Shown here: in pieces, positions 23,266 to 36,572 of the stretch
How positions within the stretch are numbered: position 1 is the stretch's first letter
Layout: every line of letters begins with the position of its first letter
Source: Notospermus geniculatus
Lineage: Eukaryota; Nemertea; Pilidiophora; Heteronemertea; Lineidae
Assembly (NCBI GenBank): GCA_002633025.1
Contig: NMRB01002019.1
Location: 68,061-132,060, forward strand
Length of the DNA: 64,000 nt
Reading direction: 5' to 3'
Notes under the pieces: generated by a model
What the model was told of the DNA's origin: nothing
Database searches by the model: none
Seen by the model: only the letters and a program-made list of their open reading frames with translations
Program-made: the position numbers and the translations under genes

Positions 23266-26200
23266 ATGAAGAAGGAAATTTGTGATAGCGGAAAAGCATC
23301 TCCCGAGTCTTTTGCTGAAGATGATTTCACATCAGACAAGTAAAAGACAGTTTCTATAATGTTAAGATTTAATTTGCAGTGGTTGTATGATACTGTGTTG
23401 GCCACAATCATCAAATAGGCGGCCCTAGGTTAGATACATTTCGTTTCCCGGATGGATGGCCTAGGGTAGGCCTATGCTGTCTGCCATGTCTGCATGGTAG
23501 GCCTACTGCTACTGGTAGGCCTACCGGTAGCTATTCTCGGACAACTGACAGGGCCTTAGGCCTACCCTAGCCCTGCCCTGCCTATGCCTATGCCATTTGG
23601 CGATGGTCGACCTGGTGATGCAGACTTGTGCATGAACACAGCGAAATAGTACAGTACTGGCGGCATGGTACTAGGTAGGCGCCCTACCCTCGCCTAAGAC
23701 TTAGGTTGAACCTAGGCCTATAGGCCTAGGCCTACCCTAGTCGCTAGTCGGGGCCCAGCAGCCCAGCATCCTTAGCCTAGCCTATATCATACGGTTGGAA
23801 ATTCTAGCATTTCCCCGGGGGAGGCCAAAAAGGGCAGGATCAGTTGCACTGCACTGATGCCAGTGATGGTATTATCTGTTTCTCTCCAATAGTGAATGAT
23901 AACACTTGATTATTCTGATGTTGTTATTTATAGAGCCATTGCATAATTGGACAAATCATTACGCTTCAGCTCCATCCCGGCTTCTTTCAGTGTTGAACAG
24001 AACATTTCCCAGAGTAAGTCCATGCGAGAATCCCCGAAGCATGACTGGCTGGATGTTACACAGGACTTCATCGAAGCAGCATCTGAACTCGAACTGGGGG
24101 AATTACTCCATGATGGCAGGTAATGTTTGTTGATGTCAACTGAGGAAGGAACAAAACCTATTTGTTTCTTTCTATTTTGTTTCTTTCAGATGCTTAGTTC
24201 AGGGGTTCTTTGATGTATCTATGGTGATAATTTGTTCAGTGTTATTATTAGTCACGTCAGTGATAAGTCACTGTCTTTTGTGAAACTTTGAGGGTTGTTT
24301 CAAATCTGATGGATGAGTCACAATGTTAGTAACTGCACTGAAATGCTTTTTTCACATGATTGACAATTTCTTCAGCTTCGGTTTGTTTGAGGCGATGTCT
24401 GCAATTGAGATGATGGACCCAAAGATGGACGCTGGAATGATGTGTAACCAGACAAAACGAAAGGTGCTGAATTTTGAGCAGTCGATTAAGGTAAGTGAAA
24501 ATAACAGCAACAATGAACTGCAATAATCAGAGATCACATATGTGACCGTCCACAGCAAAAACAGTCGCATGTTGCTATAGCTCAGAAGGTGAGCCGCAAC
24601 GAACTAAGATGCCACCAGAAGTGAATGGAAGAAATAAATTATTTCAGATTTCATAACAGGCAGACAATATTGAAAGTGACAAACATTTGGTCTCAACCTG
24701 CCAAGCTAAGAGTGACATGTGACTGGTTTTGCCGTGGAGGGTCACATATTTCATGTATTTTATGCCAATCAAATGCAATCATTCATTCAACATCTCATTC
24801 TTTTGTTATCCTTCTTCACTGCAGGCTGGGTTGAAGATAAAAGATTTCACAATGTCAGAGGTGATAGGCATTATTGACACAACTCTAGCTTGTTTGGTAA
24901 GTCTTTGTTTAATGCCCCCTTTCCATGAATCCCATGGCTACTGGATTTCAAATACCAGTACCTCCGAAGACGGGTTCGTAGTATAGGCCTAGTAGTGAAC
25001 TGAATGGAAACAGTAAAGTGAATCACCAGTACATTTCTATCAGAATTCTTTCTTTTCTTGAACCTGATCCTCAGTTTTACAGTTTTCTTTAGTAAATTCA
25101 TTACTGTGTGCACATACCTCTTGATTCCTCATACCTGTACCTCATTGTTCTATCTGATCAATACCATAGCTCTTTTCCTGCAGGTGACATGGCTAGAAGG
25201 ACATTCGTTAGCTCAGACCGTCTTCACTAATCTCTATCTCCATAACCCATACGATGTTGAAGATAGAACCATCAAAGCATTCAGTATTTGTACATTAAAA
25301 CTCGTTGACATCATCAGAGACAGAATCAACAGAGCTTCAGTATATGAAGAGGTGAGAATTCATTTAAGAGTATCATACATTTAGTAAATTAAGATTGGTT
25401 TGAGTTTGTCCTGTTGCAAGGTATGTTTCTTGTTTATCCATGGAGTTCATTTCTTTCTCTCTGTAGGAGGATTTCCAGCCAATGAGCTATGGCTTCAAGA
25501 TGGCATATGATGTGACTGACATGAGGACCACAGGCATGTTGAAGGAAGTAGAAGACGATTTGAACAGACTCATCAAAGTGAGTTCAGTTGGGAGCACAGC
25601 TCTGAGTCTAAATGACGTTTCAGATACTTAGTGACCTCCCGTCTGAATTTATTGCTGATTCGATACAAAAGGAGTCTGATTCCTGAAAAATGTGACAAAG
25701 TTTCGCATGTAACCTTTCCTGTATTCTTCCACTACCTTGGAAGTTGGCAGCTCCCAATGTGTGACACTTTTGTGAGCAATACACAGTGGGCCTCACCAAG
25801 AGAAGCGTTTTACTCCACTTTTCAGTAAGTTTCTTCCACAATGTTCATTTGCAGAACACAAGAATTAAACCTGGAGAGGAGAGAGACACTGCCACAAAAG
25901 AGGAGGTAAGTATTCCATAACATCATCCACTTTGTCTCTGAGTGAAGAATTTGGGGATAACAACTAAAGTCTCCAAAGTCAATTTCCTGGTTTTCGCAGT
26001 TGTTTTGTGAAGCAGCTTGGGTGATTGCAGGCAACATTATCAACAGTTGAATGGACACTTGATCCTGCTCTTTCAGCATGAGTTAGCTGTTGGTGTACAC
26101 TCCAGACTAAAGTTCTGCCGTTTGCTGTTCTCAACTCTTGTGGCATTCTCCAAGGAAAAGGTAAGACTCTAGCTACATTTCTGATCAGTTATCTTTCACA

Positions 26201-29200
26201 TGAGAGCTGTTGTTGCAATCTTTAGATATCCTGTCGGTGGTATTGTCTTTGATTTGGAGTGGTGGGGGAGGATAAGCAGGATTGTCGAATGAATTAAGCT
26301 TCAGTTGCTTATGCCAAACACTTGTGGTTTTCCATTTACCCTCTCAGTGCCAAGGTGTTGAGGATGCAGAGAAGTTCCTCACCCAGATGTCCGAGCTCTT
26401 ACCAATGTTGAAGGAGACGTTACCGCTTGGTGTACAACCGGAGGAGCATGCTGAAGAGGCAGCAGGTAAGAAGCTATCTACCTGTACATCTAAGGAGTGA
26501 TACACTTAATTTGTGGAGCCAAAACTCAAACAGGACAAGAGGGGACAGTTACACTTTAAAGTGACTTGAGGTAACTTCAACCTGGATACTTCCTACCCTG
26601 TTCAGTGTCTACATTATTAGGACTAACCCAGTATGTCTTTTACAGATTTTCCTACAATAATTGGTTTTGAACCTCTGGTGAATCAGCGTCTTCTTCCCCC
26701 AACATTCCCGCGATATACGAAGATCAAGAGTCGAGAGGAGATGGTGGCATACATGACGTCGTTGGTGTCACGCCTGAAGTGGGTCTGCAGGTGTACAGAG
26801 GAGACGTCAATGCATCATGCTTTGGTGAGTTCTGTCTTCTATTGAGTATTTAACGTTGACGATCGTCTGTATGTTCCAGTGCTTGAATAATACCCGTTTT
26901 TCTCATCAGGGTGCAAATGTCTGGTCAGATGAAGGATGTACATTGTATTATGTATCCCAACTAGATCCTTCCAATGAGAGAGTTGTCATTGGTGAATTGG
27001 TGGGTGCAAATGTCTTGTTGGATGAAGGTTTTTACCCCCACGCCACCTAAATCACTCTGATGATGGTTGTCATGAGAATCTGCAGAAGGATAGGCAGCAT
27101 CATCCTGACTGAAGATGCCAAGTGAACTGATGAACTTCCACACACTTGATGTGGCCATATACATTTACATTTGGGGTTGTATTTTTTATCATCTTGCTCC
27201 GATACACGAAGTTTCTTGCAGACATCTTTATGATATTCCTGTAGAAAAAAAGGAATGCAAGATTTTGTCAACCACTGAGCAAAAGTACCGGTATGCCTTC
27301 TTATTTGATGCTGACGGAAATACAACAAAACTTCTGATGAGTCTCTTGGCCATGTCATTAGGAACTTTTATTGGCATCAACTGCACATCTGGTCAATAAG
27401 TGCTCTTGGTTGCACCACTAATTCCAAGAAACTGCGATAACACACGTTTTACTACTCACCTTTCCATCATTATTGGTGTTCTTCAATCGGCCAATGATAC
27501 CTCTCCAATCAGATTCCGTCATTCCGCCCTCACCAGGTATTATCTCTACACTATTGACAAAAAACCAAGGCACTTTCTTCACCCCTCCTAGAAAAATCAT
27601 AATCAATTAAAAGTATAGGCATATCATTGTTCTGAATTAAACTTAAAAACAGACTGCTCTGAATTGATGTCTTCTGTAGTGTGATCCATTTCACCTACCA
27701 GTCTCCCTGATTGTGAAGTATTGCTCTGGGATCACATAAAATTTAAAACTTCTCTGACTTGCTGTTGTCCTCTATTATGATAATCATTTAGAGTATTTGC
27801 TCATTAGAAAGAGGGGTAAGGAAAGAACTGGTGAACATACTTGAGTATCCATATTTAACACCATCCGTGATGATTGAACGGTACTTGCTTTCTCTTATAC
27901 TTTCCTCAAAGTACTCCACATTAAGACCTGGGATGAAGTTGGCCGTAATGTTCCCTATTAAACTAAGAGGAGAGAGAAAAGCACATGAATATAAATAGTA
28001 GTATGCTGATATGGTCCCTGTGTAGTCCAGTTATGTCTGGATTTTCTCAAAGCATAAAAACTAATCTGCTAGGTGTTGGCAGCATTTCTTTGCTATTTTG
28101 CTCACTATAGCCTACTCATGTTGTGATTGCTCTATACAGGTATTATCCTCTCTATCTCAACTCTATGTCAGCCATCACAGTTTTTGTGGTGGTGGGGAAA
28201 GTCTGTGATGATCAGTTCATTTTCTGGTTTGTTATGAATCTTGAGTATTTTCTGAATGTTTGGTGACTCACATTACAGATGTATTTAGGCCTACCGGTAA
28301 TTCATAAAATAAAAGGCCTTTTACTTTCATCCATGTGCCATATAGACTACCGGTACTTCATACAATCAGATTCTTTTGACCTCTGTTGTGAAAAACTGAT
28401 CACAGGCCCCATCAATTATTTTGACCACACATATGGCTGATTTATAGCTGCTGCTCGTGGAAATTGTACTCGTATACAAAAACTCCCTCTCCCAATGCAA
28501 ACTTTAGAGCAAGAACATTGTTTATGAGATAGAACTAGTAACTCGCTTTCACCTTATCACTTGCTGAGTTGTAAGGTGCATAGTTTCTGGCATACTAAGG
28601 TTCCCAGCCTTCTCAAACATTCTGTCGATATATTGTCCCACATGCTCTGGGTGATGTTCCTTCACATAGAAAACCCCCTGCAAAAATGATAATATTACGG
28701 TATGTCTAAATCAACTTATTATTGTGAAAAATGCTGCCTGACATGTCCAGCTTGGTAGACAGGGGCCAGCCAGTGTCACTCACATCTAAATAAAGACATT
28801 TTGAAACTCATATACATGTACGAGGATAGAATTACTCGGAAGGCTCCAGTGAATACCAAATCATTGTATCGTAGCCCCCCCAAAGCATAGCTTTAACTTT
28901 GATTTGACTGTGTGCAGTCCCAGTGATGTGAGTACTGCATCCTGTAATGCTAACAGGTAACAGCACTGTCTGGATAACAGACCCATCCTTCTAATTTGTG
29001 TAGTCTACACAGTGGAGATCTCTCTAGGTACTATAATACCATCTTACCTCTGTGGCCAGATACGAATTCGGGTGCCATGGAAGTGGAAACTGGTATGCAA
29101 CCAATCGTACATTTGATTTTGAATTCCCGTCTGCACTGTGGAGAATCTTCCAGCTTGTCTTTACATCAGGATCGAACAAGTCCATAAACATCTCAATGAA

Positions 29201-32200
29201 GACTGGAGCGTACGGCAAACCTTCATTGATTTCAAAGGCTGCCTTGTGGGCAGGGTCAGTTAAGAAGACGTAACTTGACTTGACAACGAGCACACAAAAG
29301 AGGAGGGTTGTGACTTTCATGAGTACCATTGCCATATCTTGAGATTTCGTTCTCCCTTTTTCTTGTCCTAATCATTTGAGTCTTCTATTCTTCTGTCAAT
29401 CTGAATTCTCCAAGTACAAGAAAATTTCCTTGGTAATGGTTGGAGTGTGGGGTGGGAAACCTCAGGAAAATTGTATACCGGTAATCCAACTGAATGTCGT
29501 CAATGTTTAGGAAGACAAAGTTGGAAAGGTGAACCTTCCTTGATGATGATTCCAATTAGAATCTCTATGACATGTGATTTTCCAGAAGAATTTCGATTTC
29601 GTGTTCAGTTTCTATTTCTGAACACTTTTCACTTCCCTTGAAAAATGTCAATTGGTTGGGTTCACTGAAACCTCACCCTGTTTGATTGCTGACTTACCTC
29701 CAAGAAATAATGTTATAGCTTGTGAACAGACTGAATGCAAAGTATGTAGGTCAGTTCATTACTGACAGGGTAGTCAGGTGGCGTAATATCAGGTCATAGC
29801 AAAACATCTATTGTTGTTCATTGTGGAAAAACCGATATCACATGTATCAGCTTCCCTTCCAGACGATGACGAATATTGACTGTTTTAGTCTATGATGGCA
29901 ATATTGATTGAAATGCTCCAATCGGCTGCCAAAGTGGTGTAGTGGAAACATTGGCACTTGTAGTCTGAAGTTGCAGGTTCGATTGTGAATAGTAAAGTCA
30001 GAAACTTTCCTCATTTGATGTGCAAGCTTGGGGTTAGTAGTAGAAAGCTGCAACTGACTCACTGTGTGCTTCTTATAGTTGCATATAGTAAATTCCTGCT
30101 TCTTTTTCGATATTTTCAGGAGTTTTTCCTTGAGTTCAGCCAGCAAGCTCCATGTGTCTTGTCAAGATCAGTTCTACAGGTAACTTGCGATCTTTCCTAA
30201 TTCTTGCTGGAATCAGGTGTGGATGCCATATTCAGTGAAATGCATGAAATTCAAACATTGCTTGATTGCCATCTTTATAATGGGTCACACAATGCACAGC
30301 AAATCATATTTTTGTTGTCGATCTTTTTGTGGATATCAGTATTGTTGTTTTTCCAGTTGCTGTACCTGCCTCAGAACCGACGCATTTTAGGAACCCATCT
30401 GATTACAGACAACTTGCGAGACACTCTGAGAAACTTCATCGCACCCCCTGGATTGATGCCAAGGTCAGTTGGAATCAAAATGTCTGTCGTTGATGGGATC
30501 TGAAGTTGCTGTGTACTGGTAGCTGATTGTGTACACTCTGAGATGTGACCTGTGTTTCTGAACCATGTGGGGGAATTGCCATGACTGATGCCTGCTGTGG
30601 GGGGCGTGTTGTAGTGCCAGGGCATTGAGATGCTCCTTGCTGGGTACTGTGCTGTGCGTGGACTGTAGGCGCTGCCGCCATGGCCGACAGCCCTGCTATC
30701 TGAAGATGAGAGCCACATTGCTATCTGAAGACGAGAGGTAACAGGAAACATCGCACAGGAAGTTTATAGACTTCAGCTCTTCACCATATTCTTGTTTTTC
30801 AGGGGCATAATAGCCAATAACGCCCAAGTAAAGGAACACATTGACACATTTCTAACCCGGGCAGTTCGACCCGTGTGTAGCCTCATACAGCTGACTGGTC
30901 ACAATCGGGCAAGACAGCGTGACAAATGGGCCGCCCTTTTGGAAGAATTCGCTACCCTGCAAGATGAGGTAACGTTTAAAGCCTTTTAGCTGAGCTCCAA
31001 GTGGAGCGCATAGGTTTTGCAGTTCCCCTGCACTTCCACTATTGCATGGAGTCACTTTTCGTGGTTCCATCTTTTCTGGCTTGGCCTCTAGTCTGCCTGG
31101 AGTTGCTGGCTTCATATGAAGGAAACTAGGCATGAGCTATGGTTTATTTCATGTCAGTTGGTGAACTCGATACCCTTGAATCTTCTGTTCAAGCTATTTT
31201 AGACTAACATTCATTCCTTTACAGGCCGATAAAGTTGATGGCTATCTTCATGGTGTCCTCATGAAAGTAGACCCAAACCGACAACACCTGGCATGCTTTG
31301 GGACATGGGTGCTCTATCATACACTACAGGCAATGATACACTATACATTAGCGGGATTTGAATTAGAGCTGTATGCGCCACATGAATATCATTATGTGTA
31401 TTGGTAAGTATACTTACCTGGTAAGTCACATTCACACCAATTTGATACACCATTTAGTTTACTCTGTCAGGGTGAATGTGCCTTAATGACATTAGCTGGA
31501 CTTCGCTAACTGACTGACAAATATTTTGTCATTACAGGTACTTATCAGAGTGCCTTTTTGGTTGGTTGATATCAACACTAACGAGGACAGACAGTTATGT
31601 TTTTGACCAGGAGATGCTTCAGGCAGGTAAGTTGTTACTTACTTCGAAGTCATGCTATGCCTTTACTGGCCTTGGTAGCTTACATGATAGTTTGCTGTTC
31701 ATGGTTCATTTCCAGAACAACAACAGAAAGGAAGAGGTGCCAAAAAGAACAAGAAAAAGAAGAAGACTCGTCCACATGGTGCTGAGATAACACAATGTCA
31801 GGCTTACCAGAACCTGTGTGGGGGATACTATAAGGTACATGTATATAACATTTAGCTGATAAAAGACAGCCTCTGAGGTTCTGGGTTCCGTTCCCTGTCT
31901 AACACATCCTTTGTGTGATGGAAAATACTGTTTTTTTCACGTGTTCTACATAAATTTGCCCAGCTTGGTCTATAGCTAACAGTGCTGCCTCTGTTTGGTG
32001 CTCGGAGCCTTTAATATTGGTGTCTTTTCAGGCTGTTGTTGGCTTTACTCTGTGTGATAAAATGAAGGAGGCTAACTTTGAGTTTGACAGCGAAGAGGTT
32101 CGGTTCAATCATCGGTTTTCACCATTTCGACATGTATTAACACCTCCTGTCGTGCAGTATTCTCATTTCAAGGTAGGTGGCATTCACCTTGCTGGGTCTT

Positions 32201-32774
32201 GCTCCTGTCTGTAACTTGTAGCAATGGTTATGGCACATAATGTCTGAATGTGAATAACGGAGAGAACTTTTCACAAAGTTGGATTGAAACAACTTGCTGA
32301 AGGCTTCATGGGTTTAAGATCCTTTGTTCAGTCATGTTTTGTGAAATCACCTTTTCAAGGGAGGTGTGTAAATGCAAACTGTTTCACTCCTCCAGGGAAT
32401 CACAGATCTTCGGCGGTACGAGGTCAAACCCACGTCGGAGGAATTATACATCTCAGCCTGTAAATGCTTCCAACAAGCTAAACTATTGTTTGAAAATCTA
32501 CCGAATCAGAATGCGGAGGAAATCCAAGCTTTGATCAAAGTGGCCAAGACAAATTTTGTGGTGATGAAACTGTTGGCTGGAGGACATAAAAAGACATCAA
32601 CAGTAAGTTATTCATTTGAATGTTGGAGTGAATGCTATTCTTCCTTGGAAAAACAAGGGGTCGGGGTTGACTAAAGTCATATTTTTCTAACTTTCTGCAA
32701 ATTTTGCTTTTCAGGAACCGCCAGAATTTGATTTTACTGTCCACAAGGTATTCCCAACGATTAAAATACCATGA
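23266..32774 (+). CDS. NAA35: N-alpha-acetyltransferase 35, NatC auxiliary subunit
   Basis: NAA35 (yeast Mak10) is the scaffold of the NatC complex with catalytic NAA30 and NAA38, acetylating Met-hydrophobic N-termini on ribosomes. Nineteen exons, all AG/GT and phase-consistent: 23266-23339, 23991-24119, 24376-24490, 24825-24896, 25184-25351, 25467-25577, 25855-25905, 26077-26160, 26348-26465, 26646-26824, 30120-30179, 30375-30463, 30803-30968, 31225-31403, 31538-31626, 31716-31834, 32032-32172, 32396-32602, 32715-32774. The 736-aa product is close to the human length (725). Family signatures include [60 protein letters not shown], a lysine-rich [11 protein letters not shown] and [14 protein letters not shown]. 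The start is the first ATG of exon 1; this N-terminus is poorly conserved in the family, so exon 1 is the least certain part. Intron 10 (3.3 kb) hosts another gene. Confidence 0.96.
23441..23790. repeat. GGCCTA-rich low-complexity tract in NAA35 intron 1
   Basis: The motif GGCCTA/TAGGCC occurs many times in both orientations, more densely than elsewhere in the window. No gene or clear repeat unit. Confidence 0.7.
27367..27372 (-). terminator. Polyadenylation signal of the nested gene
   Basis: AATAAA on the minus strand (TTTATT as written) 46 bp beyond the stop codon at 27418, supporting an independent transcript. Confidence 0.55.
27418..29335 (-). CDS. Secreted DsbA-like thioredoxin-fold protein without CxxC, nested in NAA35 intron 10
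   Basis: Four exons with matching phases: 29048-29335, 28553-28677, 27841-27962, 27418-27587, giving 234 aa from the upstream-most ATG to a stop. The N-terminus has a hydrophobic signal segment (residues about 6-20). The body fits a DsbA-like fold: [20 protein letters not shown] is the beta-1/helix-1 region, followed by [14 protein letters not shown], a helical insert, then [11 protein letters not shown], which holds the usual position of the cis-proline loop, although the residue pattern is changed. Where active members have CxxC-type cysteines this protein has DPDVK, so oxidoreductase activity is unlikely. Assignment rests on motif spacing from memory of the family; the gene structure itself is well supported by four phase-matched exons and a downstream AATAAA. 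Lies wholly antisense within an intron of NAA35. Confidence 0.75.
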
Positions 32775-33041
32775 AGACCTCTTATGTTGACAACAAGGGA
32801 GTATTTTTCGGCCGGAACTTCTATGTGGAGAGGATTACCGGTACTTTGTGATATGTATTGTACCTTGCCATTAATAGGAGGCCTGCTGGGACATGTGGTT
32901 TACGGAAAAATGTGCAAAGGGATGATGAACTCATGTTGAATACTTCACACACTGGTAACTGAACTGACCAAAATTGCATATTGTTAACATGCAGGCGTGC
33001 ATCACGCATGACATATGTGGAAGAGGTACTTGACTACGAGA

Positions 33042-33047
33042 AATAAA
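33042..33047 (+). terminator. NAA35 polyadenylation signal
   Basis: AATAAA 268 bp after the NAA35 stop codon and before the GPATCH3 5' end. It is the first canonical signal I saw downstream. Confidence 0.55.
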
Positions 33048-33627
33048 GTAACATTTTATGAATGTTTTAAGTTGTTTTTCACTTGTACACTGTACAACCC
33101 TTGGAAAAGACTGATTGGCCGGTCAAAGAGATAACAAATCTTAGAGCAACGTGCAGGGAGTACTTTTGTGTCATGCTCTATATTTCAAGTTCTTGGGTTC
33201 CATTCCTACCAGTTAGAATAAGGTGCCAAAAGCCTTGTCAAATGATGTGGTGTATCAAGCCGAGTGGTTATCACATCCGCTAAAAGCGGCAGGTCCCAGG
33301 TCAGAATCCACCCAGGCGGCCAAGTGGGACTAATTGTCGCTGACTCATGTCTGTTGCATGAAAGTCGTGGTACCATGCTTTTTCCATACTTACCAGGGCC
33401 AATAAGGCTTCAGCCCAGATGGAAGTGTGAAAATACAATACAATACAGTACAATAGGCCCACACATATTTCACGAAATGAACGGTCGCTAACTAGCTTTT
33501 CCCCAGCACCCGTCTAAATGGAGGCTTTAATGGAATCGATCTCTTGCTCTTATATCGTCAGCGACAACAGCAACGAGCGGAGGGCTTCCCCGGGATTTCC
33601 CAATTTCTATAAATAGATTTCATAAAG

Positions 33628-36376
33628 ATGCAGAAAGCTGATGAAGATGCACTTATTTTCGGCCTTATCGGCAACGTTCCCGCAGATTACCATTCTGTAG
33701 ACCTCAGGAACTTTTTCTCACAGTTCTTAGAATCTGGAGGATTTGATTGTTTCCATTACAGGCATCGCCCTGAGAAGAAAATTCTGTTTGATAGATCGGG
33801 TTTGAGACAAGAAATTGGGGAACCCGCAACAACAAGGGGGAATCCCCAAAGCTTCAACAATACGTCCACCTCTGAAAAGACTTCTTCTACCTCAAAACCC
33901 TCCCTAGTTGGTGCGAAAAAAACTGACCTTGGGGGATCCCAGTTATCATGCACCAAATGTTGTCTCATTCGTTTGAAGAAATCTCAGCTGGACAGACTTA
34001 CAAAAATGTATAATAAAACACACTGGCTTGACAAAAATGGAGATCCTATCCGTAGGATTTGTCTCATCACGAGAGTTACCATCGGTGATGCTGACTCCGG
34101 GTCCACAACAAAACCATCAGGTAATTTCCTGCCGTGGTGACACCCGGCAACTAGGCCCCTATGCTGAGAGTTATTTTACTTCTTGGAGTTTTAGGCTTTA
34201 TAGTCACATAGGCCTGCCCCAGGGCCGAAGATCATTATCTTCTGTCTCGTGGCATATGGTATTCAACATGTTCAAAGTGACAGTATTGGGCGAGTGAATG
34301 TCGGCCTACAGCAGAAGGAAACCAGAGAACCCGGAGAAACCTTTGCTGTCAAGGAGAGTGTACTTTGGTCTTTTGTACCCAGTATTCTGAATTTCATTTG
34401 GCAACCTTCTGTCAATGTCAGTGTTTTATTCCTGCCTGTTCAGAATTTCGCCTTCATTTCTTGATTGCAGATCACTTCATAAACTCTGAATCAGTTTCAC
34501 TCTTATCTTCAGCAAAACTCTTATCTTCAGCAATATCTCAAGATAAAGACTACAAAACAAGAAAAGAAGAAAAAGAGATCCCAAAGGACAGAGAAGAGTT
34601 CACAATGGCAGATCTCAACAGACTGGCTGAGCTTCATCCACCGGCTATCATGCCGAATGGAAATGTGGGAACACCAACAAAAGTCTTCATGGATTTGATC
34701 AAGGATTGTCGATTACCTCCAGCTGTGATAAAGAAATTAGGACTGAGTTTTCCAAAAATGAGAAGCAGGAGACGGTATGGAAACGTTCCCTTTGATTATG
34801 GTGAGGGGGTGACGCCTGGTGCTGGGGAAGATGATGTGGTTATGTCGGCAGACGGACATGAAATATGCAGTCATCTTGGGCAGCGAAAGGAGCCGAGTAA
34901 GAAGGTGAAAGAGAAAGTGGATGATTCTGAGAATGAAGAGGAGCAAGGAAAATCTGGATCGGATGTAAGTTTGGGGCATAAGGATAACAAGCCCAGGTCC
35001 AATAGACTTGAGAGTGTGCGGTAAAATGAGTTTTGCAATTAGCAGTAAGGTTTTATGGTTACATCTTTCCTGCAGTCAGACTTGGTGGGTCAACAAGCTC
35101 TCAGGGCAATGCCTATAAGACAGTGGCCTGTTGGTGACAGTAAGTTGGCCTGGGCAATTGCAAGTACCGGTAACGTATTTCATGCTTTGGTGCCTCTTCT
35201 TCAGTTCAAGACAGTATGATGTTTTCTCATTTCTTCAGGATGACACGTGTGAGGAATGGGAGCGACACGAAGCCCTATACGATGACCCTGACAACCAGGA
35301 AAGGAACAAGGAGAGACTGTATGAAGAGGAAATAGAGCTAAAGTGGGAGAAGGGTGGCAGCGGGCTTGTCTTCTATACTGATGCTAATTTCTGGCAGGAA
35401 CAAGAGGGTGGTAAGCTTGGCAGACTTCTACTCTATGGTAGAGAAATTTCTTCTGAATTTTGGGACCAACACTTATGATGGTTGGTTGACTGTTGGTTGG
35501 TCTCTAACTGACATTTGGTTAAGAATGGTTGTTGATTATTGAAGTGGGCTTAATGATATATGTTGAATACTCCTGAATCACTTTCTTCAGATTTTGATGA
35601 GCAAACTGCCGATGACTGGGATGTTGACATGAGTGAATACTATGAGCCAGGATCAGGAGACATGGACGCCAAGGCTCTTATCACCATGGGTCGTGAGAAG
35701 AGGCGAAGAGCAGGGATTTTTGACGCAGACGATCACGTCTTCCCAGAAAAAATAGGCAAGTTTGAGAAGTTCACAAAGGTAAGTAAACACGAGCTATGCT
35801 GGCATTGACTGAATACTGAAATCGGTTGTGCAGAATTTTGAATCAAGACTGAACTGTTTCAATCTTTTACATCTGTCAATTCGATGACATTGTGAAGGTG
35901 ACTGTAACTGGGTAAGAATGATTAGAGTAACAGTAATAATATTATTTTTCTTTTCTCAGGGTATAGGTCGTAAGGTATTGGAGAAGCAGGGCTGGAAGGA
36001 GGGTTCTGGGATAGGTTCATCTGTGATTGGGATTGCTGATGCCCTTGAGAATGAGGGCCAAGTCCCAAGCTGTAAAAAAGGATTTGGGTGAGTAGGGCTT
36101 CAAAGTGTTAAGTCTACCCTTTTGGGCCTACATGCATCTGTAGCAAATGTCTCTTATCTCTGTCCCTTTTTCAGGTACCACGGGGAGAAGCTGAACCGTT
36201 ACCCAGTAAAGAAGGGTCGTGGAGAACGGGAGGTGTTTATTCCGACAATATATGACAAACCACAGGAGCTTGATCAACCAGAGACTTTACTGCGGAGAAA
36301 GACACATTATGCTATCAAATATAGGGACAATGTTGCATTTACCAAAGGAAGCAGTGATACAGATTCTGTTAGCTAG
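33628..36376 (+). CDS. GPATCH3: G-patch domain-containing protein 3
   Basis: Six phase-matched exons: 33628-34120, 34471-34964, 35239-35410, 35591-35778, 35960-36087, 36175-36376, encoding 558 aa (human 525). The N-terminus has the conserved LRNFFSQFLESGGFDCFHYRHRPE segment in two parts (FFSQF and CFHYRHRPE), then CCLIRL and HWLDKNG. The middle has MPNGNVGTPTKVF, RRYGNVPFDY and an acidic stretch. EEIELKWEKGGSGLVFYTDA and FDEQTADDWDVDMSEYY are near-identical to vertebrates. The G-patch spans exons 5-6 with glycines at GIGRKVLEKQGWKEGSGIG, KKGFGYHG. G-patch proteins generally activate DEAH-box RNA helicases; for GPATCH3 a role in dampening innate antiviral signalling has been reported in mammals, which may not apply here. 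It starts 853 bp after NAA35 ends, same strand. Confidence 0.96.
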
Positions 36377-36566
36377 TACTTCTTGGTAGAAGAAGTCTGA
36401 TGCAAGGTTTCTAATCATGATCTTGAAAAGTCAGAGGAATTTCCAACTTGGGATGTCATCAAATCCATCTTCATGTTTCATATGGGTGTTATATGGGGTG
36501 TTCATATGGGTGCGCACTTGTGATATTGTCAAACATCAACAGCATTTTTTATTGTTCAATACATTG

Positions 36567-36572
36567 AATAAA
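36567..36572 (+). terminator. GPATCH3 polyadenylation signal
   Basis: AATAAA about 190 bp after the GPATCH3 stop codon, in AT-rich DNA with no closer canonical signal noticed. Confidence 0.6.
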
